Shown here in pieces: positions 20,016 through 22,733 of a stretch of 22,733 nucleotides of DNA; the stretch's first letter is position 1; each line of letters begins with the position of its first letter. Below the pieces are notes generated by a model. It saw only the letters and a program-made list of their open reading frames with translations. It ran no database searches and had not been told where the DNA came from. The stretch is taken from assembly GCA_964585325.1 (NCBI GenBank), contig CAZPCT010000042.1, positions 1-22,733 of the forward strand, written 5' to 3'. Origin of the DNA: CAZPCT01 sp964585325 (GTDB taxonomy: Bacteria; Patescibacteriota; Minisyncoccia; JACQLN01; CAZPCT01). A program made the position numbers and the translations under genes.

Positions 20016-22733
20016 ATGACGGATAAAATCACAATCAAGGGCGCGCGGGTGCATAACCTCAAGAACGTCAGTCTGGATATTCCCAAAAACAAACTGGTGG
20101 TCATTTCGGGCATCTCTGGCTCAGGAAAGTCATCACTTGCGTTTGACACCATCTACGCGGAAGGCCAGCGCCGGTACGTAGAGTCACTCTCTGCTTACGC
20201 CCGGCAGTTTTTGGGCATTATGGACAAGCCGGACGTGGACGCCATAGACGGCCTCTCCCCGGCCATCTCCATAGACCAGAAAAGCGTTTCTAAAAATCCC
20301 CGCTCAACTGTGGGGACCATCACGGAGATACACGACTATCTCCGGCTTCTGTTTGCCCGCGTAGGTACGCCTCATTGCCCCGAATGCGGCCGTGCGGTCG
20401 CACGCCAGACGGTGCAGCAGATTACAGAGCAGATACTAGAGCACAAAAGAGGCACCAAGCTTATGATCCTCTCGCCGCTCATTAAAGACCAGAAAGGGGA
20501 GCATAAGGCGGTGTTTGAGAAGGTGGCAGCCGCCGGCTATCCGCGGGTGCGAGTGGACGGCACGGTCATGCTCGTCTCAGACGCGCAAGAGCTTGAACTT
20601 GAGCGTTACAAACGTCACAAGATTGATGTAGTCATTGACCGTGTAGAGCTGGGACTTGAAGGCAAGAAAGACGAACGCGCCCGCGTCTCAGAGTCGGTGG
20701 AGCAGGGTATAGGTATGGGCGAAGGGGTGGTATACGTGGCGCTTGAAGACAAGAATGAAGAGCACATCTTTTCACAAAGTTTTGCGTGTGTGCATTGCTC
20801 TATCAATCTGCCGGACATTGAGCCACGCACCTTCTCATTTAACTCACCTCACGGCGCGTGCCCCCACTGTTCGGGTCTGGGCTACACCCAGGAAATTGAT
20901 GCGGGTCGCGTCATTCCAAATAGTGATCTCACCCTTGCGGAAGGGGCGGTACATGCGTGGTCAACGGCCTCCCACCGCGTAGGACGCCAGAGCTGGTATT
21001 TGCGCCAGCTCCGCAAACTTGCTGATAAAGCAGACTTTTCTTTACATACGCCCGTGAAGGAGCTTCCCAAAGAGGTAGTGGACATTGTTATGCGCGGGCA
21101 CGAGTCGCCGTATGCAGGGACGTTTACTATCCCCCGAAAATACGAAGGTGTAGTGCCTAATCTTATGCGCCGGTACCACGAAACTGAATCGGAACATACC
21201 AGAAAGGAAATTGAGGAATATATGATTGAGCGTACATGCCCCATGTGTGGAGGGAAGCGTCTGCGAAAAGAAGCGCTCAGTGTAAAGGTGGGAGGACGTA
21301 CCATAGACTGGGTATCTGAAATAAGTATTGGGGAGGCACACAGCTTCTTTGGTTCGTTTATGAAGGACACGGAGCTGACGGCAACAGAGAGGCATATAGC
21401 AGAACCGATAGTGAAAGAGGTGGCAGCCCGTCTCACGTTTCTTATGGACGTGGGGCTTTCCTATCTTACGCTCATACGAAGCGCTAGCACGCTTTCTGGA
21501 GGAGAAGCACAGCGTATTCGCCTGGCTACTCAGATAGGTTCAGGGCTCACGGGCGTGCTTTATATTCTTGACGAGCCCTCTATTGGGTTGCATCAGCGTG
21601 ACCAAGAGCGGCTCATTAAGACGCTTAAGAACCTGCGGGATCTGGGCAATACCGTTATTGTGGTGGAGCACGATGAACAGACTATAGAAGAGGCTGACTG
21701 GGTTGTTGAGGTGGGGCCGGGGGCCGGTAAGCACGGCGGCGAGATTGTGTTTGAAGGCACGCCGCTTGAGCTCAAAAAGGCCGCGTCCATCACGGGGCAG
21801 TACCTTTCGGGCACCAAGGAGATTGTGGTCCAGTCATCCCGGCACGCGGTCACTAAGAACACACCCAAACTTATCATAAAGGGTGCCAAAGAAAACAATT
21901 TAAAGAACGTTACGGTGGCTATTCCGCTTGAGCAGTTTGTGGCTATTACGGGCGTTTCCGGCTCTGGCAAGTCAACATTGATGAACACCATTCTTGCCCG
22001 CGCGCTTCTACAGCATTTTTACGGCGCAAAGGCGGAGCCGGGCGCACACACACGCATCAAGGGAAAACACCAACTGGACAAGGTTATTGTGATAGACCAG
22101 TCACCCATTGGCCGCACGCCGCGGTCCAACCCCGCCACCTACACAGGCGTCTTTACGCCCATTAGAGAGCTCTTTGCGCAGACAAAAGAGGCGCAGGTGC
22201 GTGGCTACAAAGTAGGGCGGTTCAGTTTTAACGTGAAAGGTGGACGGTGTGAGGAGTGCGAGGGGCAGGGGGTTAAAAAGATTGAGATGCACTTTCTCCC
22301 CGATCTGTACGTTGAGTGTGAGGAGTGTCATGGCACGCGCTATAACCAAGAGGCGCTTGAGATAACGTATAAAGGCAAGACTATAGCGGATGTGCTTGCC
22401 ATGACGGTTGAGGAGGGGCTGGAATTCTTTAAAAACATCCCCACCATACGGCGCAAGCTAAAAACACTCTTTGATGTGGGGCTCGCGTATATGGAATTAG
22501 GGCAGAGTGCAACCACTCTTTCTGGGGGTGAGGCGCAGCGGATAAAGCTGGCCACAGAACTTGCAAAGAAGGACACGGGTCACACGCTCTATATTTTGGA
22601 CGAGCCGACCACGGGCCTCCATTTTGATGACATTAACAAGCTGCTGAACGTGCTTCACCGGCTTAAGAACAAAGGGAACACCATTCTTGTGATTGAACAC
22701 AACCTTGATGTGATCCGCACGGCCGACTGGCTT
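20016..22733 (+). CDS. uvrA: Excinuclease ABC subunit A (3' end beyond window)
   Basis: The open frame runs from ATG 20016 to the last base, 906 codons without a stop; UvrA has about 940 residues, so roughly 35 are missing. It begins MTDKITIKGARVHNLKNVSLDIP. Two ABC modules are present: Walker A GISGSGKS (32-39) with signature LSGGEAQRIRLA and ILDEPSIGLH, and Walker A GVSGSGKS (646-653) with LSGGEAQRIKLA and ILDEPTTGLH. Zinc sites are visible as CVHC...CPHC and CEEC...CEEC. It scans DNA for damage and loads UvrB. No Shine-Dalgarno precedes the ATG; the leader holds a small GGCCT/AGGCC hairpin. It is divergent from uvrC, so two subunits of the same nuclease system are co-localised. Confidence 0.98.
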   Translation, partial: MTDKITIKGARVHNLKNVSLDIPKNKLVVISGISGSGKSSLAFDTIYAEGQRRYVESLSAYARQFLGIMDKPDVDAIDGLSPAISIDQKSVSKNPRSTVGTITEIHDYLRLLFARVGTPHCPECGRAVARQTVQQITEQILEHKRGTKLMILSPLIKDQKGEHKAVFEKVAAAGYPRVRVDGTVMLVSDAQELELERYKRHKIDVVIDRVELGLEGKKDERARVSESVEQGIGMGEGVVYVALEDKNEEHIFSQSFACVHCSINLPDIEPRTFSFNSPHGACPHCSGLGYTQEIDAGRVIPNSDLTLAEGAVHAWSTASHRVGRQSWYLRQLRKLADKADFSLHTPVKELPKEVVDIVMRGHESPYAGTFTIPRKYEGVVPNLMRRYHETESEHTRKEIEEYMIERTCPMCGGKRLRKEALSVKVGGRTIDWVSEISIGEAHSFFGSFMKDTELTATERHIAEPIVKEVAARLTFLMDVGLSYLTLIRSASTLSGGEAQRIRLATQIGSGLTGVLYILDEPSIGLHQRDQERLIKTLKNLRDLGNTVIVVEHDEQTIEEADWVVEVGPGAGKHGGEIVFEGTPLELKKAASITGQYLSGTKEIVVQSSRHAVTKNTPKLIIKGAKENNLKNVTVAIPLEQFVAITGVSGSGKSTLMNTILARALLQHFYGAKAEPGAHTRIKGKHQLDKVIVIDQSPIGRTPRSNPATYTGVFTPIRELFAQTKEAQVRGYKVGRFSFNVKGGRCEECEGQGVKKIEMHFLPDLYVECEECHGTRYNQEALEITYKGKTIADVLAMTVEEGLEFFKNIPTIRRKLKTLFDVGLAYMELGQSATTLSGGEAQRIKLATELAKKDTGHTLYILDEPTTGLHFDDINKLLNVLHRLKNKGNTILVIEHNLDVIRTADWL

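Noticed and set aside
20882..21436. 184-codon minus frame and similar frames inside uvrA
   Set aside because: Shadows of the uvrA coding strand, which has intact motifs throughout.

Overview
The window reads as a compact chromosomal segment of an uncultivated bacterium of the Candidate Phyla Radiation (Patescibacteria), most likely a Parcubacteria-type lineage. This is inferred from several features: abutting or overlapping genes, few Shine-Dalgarno sites, extended -10 promoters lying almost on start codons, an rpsF-ssb-rpsR cluster with no rplI after it, a cysteine-free UvrC lacking the C-terminal HhH domain, and an archaeal-type bifunctional phosphoglucose/phosphomannose isomerase. The genetic code is standard (UGA is a stop). 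No mobile element, CRISPR array or rRNA gene was seen.

Layout. 1-3000: a nucleotidyltransferase, an AbrB/MazE-like regulator behind a palindromic operator array, a half-size ABC exporter and an ASCH-fold (DUF3850) protein, all on +. 3013-3636: a multi-pass membrane protein on -. 3722-6093: a tightly coupled operon of CYTH phosphatase, DNA-3-methyladenine glycosylase I (tag), DUF6624 protein and a DEDDy 3'-5' exonuclease. 6094-6875 has no convincing conventional protein gene. It holds two convergent transcription units, each with a promoter, dense self-complementary structure and an intrinsic terminator. I read them as two structured non-coding RNAs that I cannot assign to a known family; they are the most novel item here. 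6876-7482: a small secreted protein and an overlapping 57-residue protein, both unrecognised.

7620-11810: ftsK, a RodZ-like membrane HTH protein and recA, closed by a bidirectional terminator shared with the convergent rpsF-ssb-rpsR operon (13023-11868, -). 13086-14814: phosphomannomutase/phosphoglucomutase and a short orphan protein. 14880-18501 (-): RNase J, tRNA-Leu(CAG), PGI/PMI, secG and a holin-4-like membrane protein. 18622-22733: uvrC (-) and uvrA (+, cut by the window end), expressed from divergent promoters that share -35 bases.

Themes. The region is rich in genome maintenance: UvrA and UvrC for nucleotide excision repair, Tag for alkylation repair, RecA and SSB for recombination, FtsK for chromosome segregation and a PolB-like exonuclease. 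Hexose-phosphate interconversion is covered by PGI/PMI and PMM/PGM. Regulatory DNA is extremely compressed: overlapping divergent promoters, near-leaderless mRNAs, and terminators whose stems contain the last codons of a gene.
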